Of a stretch of 64,000 nt of DNA, positions 21,654 through 32,977 are shown piece by piece. The notes under the pieces were generated by a model. It saw nothing but the letters and a program-made list of their open reading frames with translations, had not been told where the DNA came from and made no database searches. How positions within the stretch are numbered: position 1 is the first letter of the stretch; each line of letters opens with the position of its first letter. Source of the DNA: Hevea brasiliensis (Eukaryota; Streptophyta; Magnoliopsida; Malpighiales; Euphorbiaceae); NCBI RefSeq assembly GCF_030052815.1, contig NC_079501.1:78202979-78266978 (forward strand), in the 5' to 3' direction. Position numbers and translations under genes: made by a program.

Positions 21654-21970
21654 AGAAATGAAAATAGTTAAATAAATTTTACAATAATTTATAAATAAGA
21701 ATTTTATTTAATATATGTAATTTTATTTATTTATAACACCATAAAAGTTTTGACAATAAAAAATTATATCCGCAGCAACGCGCGCGGGGTATTTGCAGCT
21801 TGTAATATAATTATTATATATAACTAAAACAAACAATCCAAGAAACATTAAAAGGGCAATTTTATCCTTTTTATTTTTATTCCTTTTCATTTTTATTTTG
21901 AATATATATATATATTCAAATTATTTCCTTTTTTAAATTTTGATTTCAATTTTAATTGTTAGGGCTTATA

Positions 21971-23775
21971 TGTTCATCACAAATAGAATTCATAAAATGT
22001 ATAAATGAGAAAGGAAAATTATTTTGAATACAATGGTAAATGTGAACCATTGTTTTAAATTGTGATCAATATGAATAACATAATGAATGAATAAATGAAC
22101 CATATTAATATATGAATGAGACATTAGTTCTCATTATTGTAGAAAGGAAAAGTAGTTTGTGTACAATGATATAAATGGATAATTGATGTGAATTGTAATC
22201 ATATATATGATCAAATGAATGTATGCATTATAATTGAAAATTATTATGAAATAATAAAGTCATAAAACACAATATATTAATAGTTAATGATATTATGTGT
22301 CCTTATATTGCTTAGACATATGTGTCAGATTGGACAGTTTGGCATGCTAATAAGGTATTGTTTTAGCAGTACTGCGAAAGGCTTTATGCCTATATTCATG
22401 GCTTTATACCCATATTCATGATTTTATGCCCGCACTCATGACTTTATGCTCGCACTCATGACTTTTATGTCTGATTATGTGATATCATGGCTTTTTAGCC
22501 ATACTGACAGCGTATGTGGTTGACGTTCTGCGTCCCATGGTATGACGGCCCGAGGCACCGCAATATCCAGTGCCAATGACCAGTTATCCAGTTTAGTCAG
22601 CCTATCATAGATTACTTGGACAGTCTAATTTATTAAAATAAGTTATGAATATTAGCAATTAAAAATGCTAGAAAGTAAATAAATGAGAAGAAGTTCCGAA
22701 ATAAATTAGATTAGCTCCAAAAATTTGTTCCTTAGAATGATATGAAATAAATTAAATTAGTTCTAAAAATTTTAAATATTACGAAATGATTGTAAACAAC
22801 TTAGAAAGTATCAAAGAAGTGATAAAAAAACTGGTAGAAGAATTATAACTTAAATAATATTACAAATGTGATTTTCATAAGAAAAGTATATATTTTAGAT
22901 TTATTTGTATATTATATAAATGATTATTGTAAACTTATGAAAGAAGTGATTCTAGAGAGCAACATAAAAAAATAAAAAAAAATGTACTACATAAATGACA
23001 AAAGAAAATGTATTGTATAGAAAATTTCATATGAACCGAGTAAAATTCTTGAATATAGAAAATATGCTCTAATTATTTTTATTTATTATATTATTTTCTT
23101 ATTATATTATTGCACCACTAAGCAGCAATGCTTAGCGCGATGGATTTGTTTCCTCGCGCAGGTACAAAAGTTAAAGCCCAGCGAATACCAAACAGAGATT
23201 TTGGAGTTCTGATCTGCAGATTGTTCAAGGTTATCACCTCCTCAGCAATGCATGTAGATAGGCCCCATATAAATCATATTATGTATTTTGTACATTATAA
23301 TTAGTTATTATTTGCAATGTAAACTATGAATTGTATGTTGAAATATAGATTATGGAACTGTAATTAATTTGTAGATCATGTAAATTATGAATTTATGTAA
23401 TCAGTCTGTAAATCATGTAAATTAATGAAACTTAAGAATTTATATATATAAATTGTGCATGAATGAAAATGCATGGAAATGAATATGAAATTGAGATATA
23501 TGAATGAGATGTGAATTATGAATGATTATGAGAATAATTAATGAGATTTTTATTGTAAAATATTCTTGAAATTTTCAAACAGATGAATAGTAAAACACAT
23601 CAAACGATAATAAAATAGGGAAAATTCCGTTAGTTTCTTCGTCGAAAAATAATCGATATTAAATATAACGAGAACAAAATTTTTAAAGAAATAAAGTAAG
23701 ATAAGTTAGGGTGCTCCGGCACTGAATGTAGCCCGCCTTGCTCGGCTACACTGTAGTCAGGTGAGGGGTGTTACA
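21971..23775 (+). mobile_element. Gypsy (Tekay/Del-style) LTR, solo or truncated
   Basis: Ends in GAGGGGTGTTACA at 23775. It contains a 20-bp tandem repeat (22380-22470), the block 'gacggcccgaggcaccgc' and 'caccactaagcagcaatgct' (23104-23123), all typical of plant chromovirus LTRs. It abuts the retroelement array with only GGC between them. The left limit is a guess: the first TG (tgttcatcac) after a composition change. No matching target duplication was found, so the left part may be rearranged. Confidence 0.55.
22380..22470 (+). repeat. 20-bp tandem repeat, about 4.5 copies
   Basis: Units of the type ggctttatgcctatattcat repeat with substitutions inside the gypsy LTR. Confidence 0.85.
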
Positions 23776-23778
23776 GGC

Positions 23779-24658
23779 TGACTTATGGTGGGCACTAATT
23801 CTTCAAAATTCGTGGGTCTATAATATGGTACTATTTATTCACTTGAAAGCCCATAATGAGGAGATTTTAGTGTTTCTAATGACTTTTATGTTCCTATATG
23901 GGTTGGGAGTCAACTTGGTATATTTGACCACCAAATATTCTCCAAGATCTTCAAAGATTATGGCCAGCAATAATATGGATGAATTTTGACTTGTCAACTC
24001 AGAATAGAATCTTGAGAGATTATTACCATCTTGGAAGATCTTGGCTAGCACTTTATTACTTAGGAATCTTTTACTTTTCTTTCCTATTTCTATTAGGATT
24101 TATTCTAGATTTGTATTTTTTTAATTCCTAATTAGTTTCTTTGTAATTTTTCTCTTTAGTTTTTTATCTTTACCTATAAATAGGCTCACATATGTAATGC
24201 TTAAACACAATTCAGAGATTTCAGACACTTTAGAGAATGAAGAGAAAAGCTTAGCATAAGTGCTACCAAATTTCAATTCTTATCAATCTAGTTTGATTGT
24301 GGCGAATTACTTGACTTATCACGAAAATCCTTGTGTGGCATCTACATTTGAAGATTGGGTTCTTTGTGGCTTTCTGAACTTATCAAAGAATTTATCTCTT
24401 CTACTTATCCTTTTATCTTTCTTGTTTTGTTCTTAGTTTCAGTTCATATACATCAAAACCACAAAAAGATTTTCTTTTATCATTTCCTTTTTTACTTTAA
24501 GTTAAAATCTAACACAATTGAATTCTTATATTTTGAGTGTTCTTGCTTGATTTTTATTTATTTCCTATTTGTTTAACGTTAGTTTTCTTGTTTCTTTCTC
24601 TTGAATTTTCTTTTGTTCAATTCAATTGAGTTATTTCCTACCTCACCAAGGCAAATTA
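23779..24658 (+). repeat. Array LTR 1
   Basis: Starts TGACTTATGG; its end has decayed to GGCAAATTA. It has a TATA box TATAAATAG at 24175-24183. The following primer site is mutated (TGGTATTAGAGC, 24662-24673). Confidence 0.85.
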
Positions 24659-25690
24659 GTTTGGTATTAGAGCTTAGGTGGTAGCACTTTGTGATCTTCA
24701 GAGTGCAAACACGTGAGGGAGTGTGTGAATTGAGTGTTTTATGTATACATAAAAAAAAAAAATGTTTGCAACAGGTTGTCAAGATGTGTTGTCACAACTT
24801 CACAACATCATTCAAGCTTCGGACAGAATGACTAGGCTGTGCAAATTGAAACAAGGTGACAAGTGTGTGGAAGAATATTTGGTGGAGTTCGTTGGATGTT
24901 ATGATTGTCAAGAGCCTCAACAGCAAGCAATTGCGAGATTTCTTACAGGTTTGAGGGATAATATTGCAGGATTAGTTGAATTGCAGCAGTTTGATTCTTT
25001 GGATGAATTAATTCAACTTGCATATGAGGCGGAATGGCAATGTGTGCGTGATACCAAATCAGCTTCTACATCATCAAATTCCAACCTAAAAGTGGAGACA
25101 AGCTTGCAACCTATTCAAGAAGAAATTGAGAACAAGCATGAAGTAGTCTTGATGGAGAAGGACCAAAATGACCTCACAGAAGAAATTGTTGTGCATGCTA
25201 ATGAGGGAGAATTACTATCCTTGGATTCCATAGCACAAGATAATGAGCCTGAGGAGTTAGTGACTTTATCACTAACAATTCCGAATGAAATTTCATTGTC
25301 TTTATCAGGTTCGAAGAGGTGCAAGTCAAGGTACCAAAAGTGTTTGGCACTTTTGTTACTCTACCCCAAAGAGATCATTTTATGTCCAAACAAATGATGA
25401 ACCAAGCATTAAGAAGAGTGGACCTTTCAAATGTTGTTCTTAATGTCCTTGGCAAGGATTTGAGGACAAATCCTTTTCAAGAAGGGTATGATGTGCCTAC
25501 AAAGGGGTCAAGAATTTTCATCAATTTTAGAACCTTGAAGCATGTTCATCATAAGCATGTAAGATGGAAGGAACATGGGAAACTATTTCATTATGATTGC
25601 ATGGGCTTAGTGATAGCAAAAGAGTTAAGCCTATTTGGAGTTAAGAAAATTAGGCCCAAATGGAGCACACTATTGGGGCATATATTGGGC
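24659..25690 (+). pseudogene. Array internal 1: gag remnant, longest uninterrupted gag part
   Basis: Frame 24762-25397 (211 residues) contains KQGDKCVEEYLVEF and, after QEPQQQ, an IARFLTGLRDNIAGLVELQ segment followed by LDELIQLAYEAEWQ. This is the C-terminal half of the chromovirus-type gypsy gag core. A seven-base difference from the other units at about 25310 shifts the frame. The rest continues in 25319-25693 with KVFGTFVTLPQRDHFMSKQM and DLRTNPFQEGYDVP, which resembles the last residues of gypsy polyproteins. Only this unit keeps the EPQ codons and lacks the amber stop seen in units 2-4. Confidence 0.65.
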
Positions 25691-26610
25691 TGACTTATGG
25701 TGGGCATTAATTCTTCAAAATTCGTGGGTCTATAATATGGTACTATTTATTCACTTTTGGAAGCCCATAATGAGGAGATTTTAGTGTTTCTGATGACTTT
25801 TATGTTCCTATATGGGTTGGGAGTCAATTTGGCATATTTGACCACCAAATATTCTCCAAGATCTTCAAAGATTATGGCCAGTAATAATATGGACGAATTT
25901 TGTCTTGTCAACTCAGAATAGAATCTTGAGAGATTATTACCATCTTGGAAGATCTTGGCTAGCACTTTATTACTTAGGAATCTTTTACTTTTCTTTTCCT
26001 ATTTCTATTAGGATTTATTCCATATCTATATTTCTTTTTTTCCTAATTAGTTTCTTTATAATTTTCCTCTTTAGTTTCTTATCTTTGCCTATAAATAGGC
26101 TCACATATGTAATGCTTAAAACACAATTCAGAGATTTCAGACACTTCAGAGAATGAAGAGAAAAGCTTAGCATAAGTGCTATCAAATTTCAATTCTTATC
26201 ACTCTAGTTTGATTGTGGCGAATTACTTGACTTATCACAAGGTTCCTTGTGTGGCGTCTACCTTTGAAGATCGGGTTCTTTGTGGCGTTATGAACTTATC
26301 AAAGAATTTCCCTCTTCTACTTATCCTTTTATCTTTCTTGTTTTGTTCTTAGTTTTAGTTCATATACATCAAAATCACAAAAAAAGATTTTCTTTTATCA
26401 TTTCCTTTTTTACTTTGTTGCAAGTAAAACCAAAAAATACCAAAAGAGTTAAAATCTGACACAATTGAATTCTTGTATTTTGAGTGTTCTTGCTTGATTT
26501 TTATTTATTTCCTATTTGTTTAACATTAGTTTTCTTGTTTCTTTCTCTTAATTCAAATTTTCTTTTGTTCAATTCAATTGAGTTATTTCCTCCCTCACCA
26601 AGGCACATCA
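25691..26610 (+). repeat. Array LTR 2
   Basis: Complete LTR, TGACTTATGG to GGCACATCA, with TATAAATAG at 26090-26098. An intact primer site TGGTATCAGAGC follows at 26614-26625. Confidence 0.87.
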
Positions 26611-27648
26611 GTTTGGTATCAGAGCTTAGGTGGTAGCATTTTGTGATCTTCAGAGTGCAAACACGTGAGGGGATGTGTGAATTGAGTGTTTTATGTATAC
26701 ATACAAAAAAAAAAAATTGTTTGCAACAGGTTATGAAGGTGTTGCCACAACTTCACAACATCATTCAAGCTTCGGACAGAATGACTAGGCTGTGCAAATT
26801 GAAACAAGGTGACAAGTGTGTGGAAGAATATTTGGTGGAGTTCGTTGGATGCTATGATTGTCAATAGCAAGCAATTGCGAGATTTCTTATAGGTTTGAGG
26901 GATGATATTGCAGGATCAGTTGAATTGCAGCAGTTTGATTCTTTGGATGAATTAATTCGACTTGCATATGAGGCGAAATGGCAATGTGTGCGTGATACCA
27001 AATTAGTTTCTACATCATCAAATTCCAACCTAAAAGTCAAGACAAGCTTGCAACCTGTTCAAGAAGAAATTGAGAACAAGCATGGAGTAGTCTTAATGGA
27101 GAAGGAGCAAAATGACCTCACGGAAGAAATTGTTGTGTATGTATGCTGATGAAGGAGGATTACTATCCTTGGATTCTATAGCACAAGATAATGAGCCTGA
27201 GGAGTTAATGACTTTATCACTAACAATTCCCAATGAAATTTCATTATCTTTGTTAAATTGCAGGTTCAAAGAGGTGCAAGTCCAGGTACCAAAAGTGTTT
27301 GGCACTTTTGTTACTCTACCCCAAAGAGATCATTTTATGTCCAAACAAATGATGAACCGAGCATTAAGAGGAGTGGACCTTTCAGATGTTGTTCTTAATG
27401 TCCTTGGCGAGGATTTGAGGACAAATCCTTTTCAAGAAGGGGGGTATGATGTGCCTACAAGGGGGTAAAGAGTTTTCATCAATTTTAGAACCTTGAAGCA
27501 TGTTCATCATAAGCATGTAAGATGGAAAGAACATAGGAAACTATTTCATTATGATTGCATGGGCTTGGTGAAAGCAAAAGAGTTAAACCTATTTGGAGTT
27601 AAGAAAATTAGGCCCAAATGGAGCATACTATTGGGGCATATATTGGGC
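26611..27648 (+). pseudogene. Array internal 2: broken gag/polyprotein-tail remnant
   Basis: Same content as internal 1, but the gag core is cut by a TAG after GCYDCQ (about 26863) where nine bases are missing. A further frame change lies near 27135 (an extra 'tatg'), and a stop follows DVPTRG (about 27466). Open pieces lie at 26643-26867, 26895-27149 and 27112-27468. Confidence 0.65.
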
Positions 27649-28565
27649 TGACTTATGGTGGGCATTAATTCTTCAAAATTCGTGGGTCTATAATATGATA
27701 CTATTTATTCACTTTTGGAAGCCCATAATGAGGAGATTTTAGTGTTTCTAATGACTTTTATGTTCCTATATGGGTTGGGAGTCAATTTGGCATATTTGAC
27801 CATCAAATATTCTCCAAGATCTTAAGATTATGGCCAGCAATAATATGGACGAATTTTGGCTTGTCAACTCAGAATAGAATCTTGAGAGATTATTACCATC
27901 TTGGAAGATCTTGGCTAGCACTTTATTACTTAGAAATCTTTTACTTTTCTTTTCCTATTTCTATTAGGATTTATTCCAAATCTATATTTCTTTATTTCCT
28001 AATTAATTTCTTTGTAATTTCCCTCTTTAGTTTCTTATCTTTGCCTATAAATAGGCTCACATAGGTAATGCTTAAACACAATTAAGAGATTTCAGACACT
28101 TCAGAGAATGAAGAGAAAAGCTTAGCATAAGTGCTACCAAATTTCAATTCTTATCAATCTAGTTTGATTGTGGCGAATTACTTGACTTATCACAAGGTTC
28201 CTTGTGTGGCGTCTACCTTTGAAGATCGGGTTCTTTGTGGCGTTATGAACTTATCAAAGAATTTCTCTCTTCTACTTATCCTTTTATCTTTCTTGTTTTG
28301 TTCTTAGTTTCAGTTCATATACATCAAAATCACAAAAAAAGATTTTCTTTTAACATTTCCTTTTTTACTTTGTTGCAAGTAAAACTAGAAAATACAAAAA
28401 GAGTTAAAATCTGACACAATTGAATTCTTGTATTTTGAGTGTTCTTGCTTGATTTTTATTTATTTCCTATTTGTTTAACGTTAGTTTTCTTGTTTCTTTC
28501 TCTTAATTTGAATTTTCTTTTGTTCAATTCAATTGAGTTATTTCCTCCCTCACAAAGGCACATCA
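27649..28565 (+). repeat. Array LTR 3
   Basis: Complete LTR with TATAAATAG at 28046-28054. An intact primer site follows at 28569-28580. Confidence 0.87.
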
Positions 28566-29602
28566 GTTTGGTATCAGAGCTTAGGTGGTAGCATTTTGTG
28601 ATCTTCAGAGTGCAAACACGTGAGGGGGTGTGTGAATTGAGTGTTTTATGTATACATACAAAAAAAAAAAAATTATTTGCAACAGGTTATGAAGATGTGT
28701 TGTCACAACTTCACAACATCATTCAAGCTTCGGACAGAATGACTAGGCTGTGCAAATTGAAACAAGGTGACAAGTGTGTGGAAGAATATTTGGTGGAGTT
28801 CGTTGGATGCTATGATTGTCAATAGCAAGCAATTGCGAGATTTCTTATGGGTTTGAGGGATGATATTGCAGGATTAGTTGAATTGCCGCAGTTTGATTCT
28901 TTGGATGAATTAATTCAACTTGCACATGAGGCAGAATGGCAATGTGTGCGTGATACCAAATTAGCTTCTACATCATCAAATTCCAACCTAAAAGTGGAGA
29001 CAAGCTTGCAACCTATTCAAGAAGAAATTGAGAACAAGCATGGAGTAGTCTTAATGGAGAAGGAGCAAAATGACCTCACGGAAGAAATTGTTGTGTATGC
29101 TGATGAGGGACGATTACTATCCTTGGATTCTATAGCACAAGATAATGAGCCTGAGGAGTTAATGACTTTATCACTAACAATTCCCAATGAAATTTCATTA
29201 TCTTTGTTAAATTGCAGGTTCAAAGAGGTGCAAGTCCAGGTACCAAAAGTGTTTGGCACTTTTGTTACTCTACCCCAAAGAGATCATTTTATGTCCAAAC
29301 AAATGATGAACCGAGCATTAAGAGGAGTGGACCTTTCAGATGTTGTTCTTAGTGTCCTTGGCGAGGATTTGAGGAAAAATCCTTTTCAAGAAGGGGGGTA
29401 TGATGTGCCTGCAAGAGGGTCAAGAATTTTCATCAATTTTAGAACCTTGAAGCATGTTCATCATAAGCATGTAAGATGGAAAGAACATGGGAAACTATTT
29501 CATTATGATTGCATGGGCTTGGTGAAAGCAAAAGAGTTAAACCTATTTGGAGTTAAGAAAATTAGGCCCAAATGGAGCATACTATTGGGGCATATATTGG
29601 GC
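28566..29602 (+). pseudogene. Array internal 3: gag/polyprotein-tail fusion, longest frame (252 aa)
   Basis: Two pieces: 28598-28825, ending at the shared amber stop, and 28847-29605, which stays open through the gag tail (LRDDIAGLVELPQF), an acidic spacer (NDLTEEIVVYADEG, AQDNEPEEL), the VFGTFVTLPQRDHF block and the DLRKNPFQEGGYDVP tail, up to the next LTR. It is the best-preserved copy of the second half. The join between gag and tail has no protease, RT or integrase between them, which marks a large internal deletion in the founder. Confidence 0.68.
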
Positions 29603-30516
29603 TGACTTATGGTGGGCATTAATTCTTCAAAATTCGTGGGTCTATAATATTGTAATATTTATTCACTTTTGGAAGCCCATAATGAGGAGATTTTAGTGTT
29701 TCTAATGACTTTTATGTTCCTATATGGGTTGTGAGTCAATTTGGCATATTTGCCCATCAAATATTCTCCAAGATCTTCAAAGATTATGTCCAGCAATAAT
29801 ATGGACGAATTTTGAGTTGTCAACTCAGAACAAAATCTTGAGAGATTATTACCATCTTGAAAGATCTTGGCTAGCACTTTACTAATTAGGAATCTTTGAG
29901 TTTTCTTTTCTTATTTTTGTTAGGTTTATTAAATATCTGTATTTCTTAATTTACTAATTAGTTTCTTTGTAACTTTCTTCTTTAGTTTCTTATCTTTGCC
30001 TATAAATAGACTCACATATGTAATCTTTGAAACACAATTCGAGATTTGGACACTTCAGAGAATGAAGAGAAAAGCTTAGCATAAGTGCTATCAAATTTCA
30101 ATTCTTATCAATCTAATTTGATTATGGTGAATTACTTGACTCATCAAAAGGTTCCTTGTGTGCCATCTAACTTTGAAGATTGGGTTCTTTGCGATGTTCT
30201 GAACTTATCAAAGAATTTCTCTCTTCTACTTATCCTTTTATCTTTCTTGTTTTATTCTTAGTTTCAATTCATAGACATCAAAAGTACAAAAGTATTTTCT
30301 TTTATCCTTTCCTTTTGCTTTGTTGCAAGTTAAACAAGAAAATTCCAAAAGAGTTACAATCTGACATAATTCAATTCTTGTGTTTTGAGTATTCTTGCAT
30401 GATTTTCACTTATTTCCTATTTGTCTATTGTTAGTTTTCTTATTTCTTTCTCTTGATTCAAATTTCCTTTTTGTTCAATTCGATTGAGTAATTTCTTCCC
30501 TCATTAAGGCACATCA
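29603..30516 (+). repeat. Array LTR 4 (most diverged)
   Basis: TGACTTATGG to GGCACATCA, with TATAAATAG at 30001-30009. It has visibly more substitutions than LTRs 2, 3 and 5. The primer site TGGTATCAGAGC at 30520-30531 is intact. Confidence 0.85.
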
Positions 30517-31539
30517 ATTTGGTATCAGAGCCTAGGTGATAGCATTTTGTGATCTTCTTAGTGAAAACAGGTGAGGGGTTGGGTTAATGGAGTGTTTTAG
30601 GTATCCATACAAAAAAAAAATTATTTGCAATAGGTTATGAAGATGTGTTGTCACAACTTCACAACATCATTCAAGCTTCGAACAGAATGACTAGGCTATA
30701 CAAATTGAGATAAGGTGACAAATGTGTAGAAGAATATCTAATGGAGTTCGTTGGATGCTATGATTGTCAATAGCAAGCAATTGTGAGATTTCTTATGGGT
30801 TTGAGGGATGATATTGCAGGATTAGTTGAATTGCATGATTTGATTCTTTGGATGAATTAATGCAACTTGCACATGAGGCGGAATGACAATGTGTGCGTGA
30901 TACCAAATTAGCTTCTACATCATCAAATTCCAACCTAAAAGTGGAGACAAGCTTGCAACCTATTCAAGAAGAAATTGAGAACAAGCATGGAGTAGTCTTA
31001 ATGGAGAAGGAGCAAAATGACCTCACAGAAGAAATTGTTGTGTATGCTGATGAGGGAGGATTACTATCCTTGGATTCTATAGCACAAGATAGTGAGCCTG
31101 AGGAGTTAATGACTTTATCACTAACAATTAACAAAGAAATTTCATTAAATTAGTTAAATTGAATGTTAAAAGAGGTGCAAGTCCAGGTACCAAAAGTGTT
31201 TGGCACTTTTGTTACTCTACCCCAAAGAGATCATTTTATGTCCAAACAAATGATGAACTGAGCATTAAGAGGAGTGGACCTTTCAGATGTTGTTCTTAGT
31301 GTCCTTGGCGAGGATTTGAGGACAAATCCTTTTCAAGAAGGGGGGTATGATGTGCCTACAAGGGGGTAAAGAGTTTTCATCAATTTTAAAACCTTGAAGC
31401 ATGTTCATCATAAGCAAGTAAGATGGAAAGAACATGGGAAACTATTTCATCATGATTGCATGGGCTTGGTGAAAGCAAAAGAGTTAAACCTATTTGGAGT
31501 TAAGAAAATTAGGCCCAAATATTGGGGCATATATTGGGC
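30517..31539 (+). pseudogene. Array internal 4: degraded gag/polyprotein-tail remnant
   Basis: Carries the same amber stop after YDCQ (about 30768) plus more stops: a TAA after 'aaattgaga' near 30710, a TGA at 30886-30888, a TAG near 31151 and a TGA near 31258. The longest open piece is 30893-31153. Its 3' end lacks 'ggagcacacta' before the LTR. Confidence 0.63.
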
Positions 31540-32455
31540 TAACTTATGGTGGGCATTAATTCTTCAAAATTCGTGGGTCTATAATATGGTAATATTTATT
31601 CACTTTTGGAAGCCCATAATGAGGAGATTTTAGTGTTTCTAATGACTTTTATGTTCCTATATGGGTTGGGAGTCAATTTGGCATATTTGACCATCAAATA
31701 TTCTCAAGATCTTCAAAGATTATGTCCAGCAATAATATGGACGAATTTTGACTTGTCAACTCAGAATAAAATCTTGAGAGATTATTACCATCTTGGAAGA
31801 TCTTGGCTAGCACTTTATTACTTAGAAATCTTTTACTTTTCTTTTCCTATTTCTATTAGGATTTATTCGGATCTATATTTCTTTATTTTCTAATTAGTTT
31901 CTTTGTAATTTTCCTCTTTAGTTTCTTATCTTTGCCTATAAATAGGCTCACATATGTAATGCTTAAACACAATTCAGAGATTTCAGACACTTCAGAGAAT
32001 GAAGAGAAAAGCATAGCATAAGTGCTACCAAATTTCAATTCTTATCAATCTAGTTTGATTGTGGCGAATTACTTGACTTATCACAAGGTTTCTTGTGTGG
32101 CGTCTACCTTTGAAGATCGGGTTCTTTGTGGCATTATGAACTTATCAAAGAATTTCTCTCTTCTACTTATCCTTTTATCTTTCTTATTTTGTTCTTTGTT
32201 TGATTCATATACATCAAAACCACAAAAAAGATTTTCTTTTATCATTTCCTTTTTTTACTTTGTTGCAAGTAAAGCCAGAAAATAACAAAAGAGTTAAAAT
32301 CTGACACAATTGAATTCTTGTATTTTGAGTGTTCTTGCTTGATTTTTATTTATTTTCTATTTGTTTAACGTTAGTTTTCTTATTTCTTTCTCTTAATTCG
32401 AATTTTCTTTTGTTCAATTCAATTGAGTTATTTCCTCCCTCACCAAGGCACATCA
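31540..32455 (+). repeat. Array LTR 5 (right end of array)
   Basis: Starts TAACTTATGG (G to A in the terminal TG), has TATAAATAG at 31937-31945, and ends GGCACATCA at 32455. The next bases are not a primer site but unrelated sequence (actattaataac), so this is the outer LTR. Confidence 0.87.
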
Positions 32456-32977
32456 ACTATTAATAACACTAGCATACTTAGTTCAAGAAGCTACTCTACT
32501 AGAATTTTCAGTAAATTTATAAGAAATATCATATGGAGTATTTGCTTCTCTCAATATAATGAGATTTGACAAAGAGCAAAACCTCTACTATGTTTTTGCT
32601 GGATAGTTTAGGCAGATCCTTCCAGGATAAAAGTCAAAATAGAATTCTAGACAATAATTTTAGAATTCTCTCAAGAGTTAATTAAAGAATAATAATGTTG
32701 ATTGTAGGTAGAAATGAAGAGAAGAGATAAAAGAGAAAATTTAATAGATGTTTATTCCAAACAATAATTTATAAAATATTTGCATCTCTTTGAACATATA
32801 CAATAGTTCACTTTGTATTTACTAGAACAATTATATCTATTTACTTACACCTTCTATAACAAAAATAACAGTTCACTTCGCATTTCTTAGAACAATTATG
32901 TTTGTTCACTTATACCTTTCAGAATAGATGCAACCGTTTACTTTGTATCTCTTAGAACAATTACATTTAATCATTTA
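32456..32977 (-). mobile_element. Old copia element D: 3' LTR, part 1 (split by Copia-A)
   Basis: This sequence resumes at 46462 after Copia-A; ATTTA at 32973-32977 and 46462-46466 is the target duplication. It contains 75-80-bp tandem units of the 'gttcactttgtatttcttag' type (32805 onward) that continue beyond Copia-A. The beginning of this LTR is not visible; it adjoins the array directly. Confidence 0.6.

Larger units (their letters stand above)
20190..21800 (+). mobile_element. Possible non-autonomous Helitron remnant
   Basis: The right end holds a GC-rich hairpin-like block, ccgcagcaacgcgcgcgggg (21770-21789), in otherwise extremely AT-rich DNA. Many plant Helitrons have this kind of block just before their CTRR terminus. 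The left end, 'atactatataattaaaagag' (20193-20212), resembles common plant Helitron 5' starts. A perfect CTAG terminus and an A|T insertion site cannot be shown, and no Rep/helicase coding is present. Limits are approximate. Confidence 0.35.
23779..32455 (+). mobile_element. Tandem LTR-retroelement array: 5 LTRs and 4 internal segments
   Basis: LTRs at 23779-24658, 25691-26610, 27649-28565, 29603-30516 and 31540-32455 (880-920 bp each; consensus TGACTTATGG...GGCACATCA) alternate with four internal segments of about 1.02-1.04 kb. Starts are 1912, 1958, 1954 and 1937 bases apart. All units lie in the same orientation. Each internal segment starts with a TGGTATCAGAGC primer site (tRNA-iMet; TATTAGAGC in unit 1) and ends in 'catatattgggc' before the next LTR. 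A gag remnant and a polyprotein-tail remnant are present; protease, RT and integrase are missing. The structure fits a non-autonomous chromovirus-like gypsy element amplified head to tail by recombination between LTRs. Confidence 0.88.

Noticed and set aside
20528..23775. TGTCACACTCC at 20528 as the start of the gypsy LTR ending at 23775
   Set aside because: The flanking 5-mers do not match (ccata versus ggctg), and the interval would include the Helitron-like block. The similarity to a gypsy terminus is probably chance.
23839..24051. Repeated minus-strand ORF (70-72 residues, starting MLAKIFQDGNN) in the array LTRs
   Set aside because: It is antisense to the LTR U3 region, recurs because the LTRs recur, and is not kept open in all copies.
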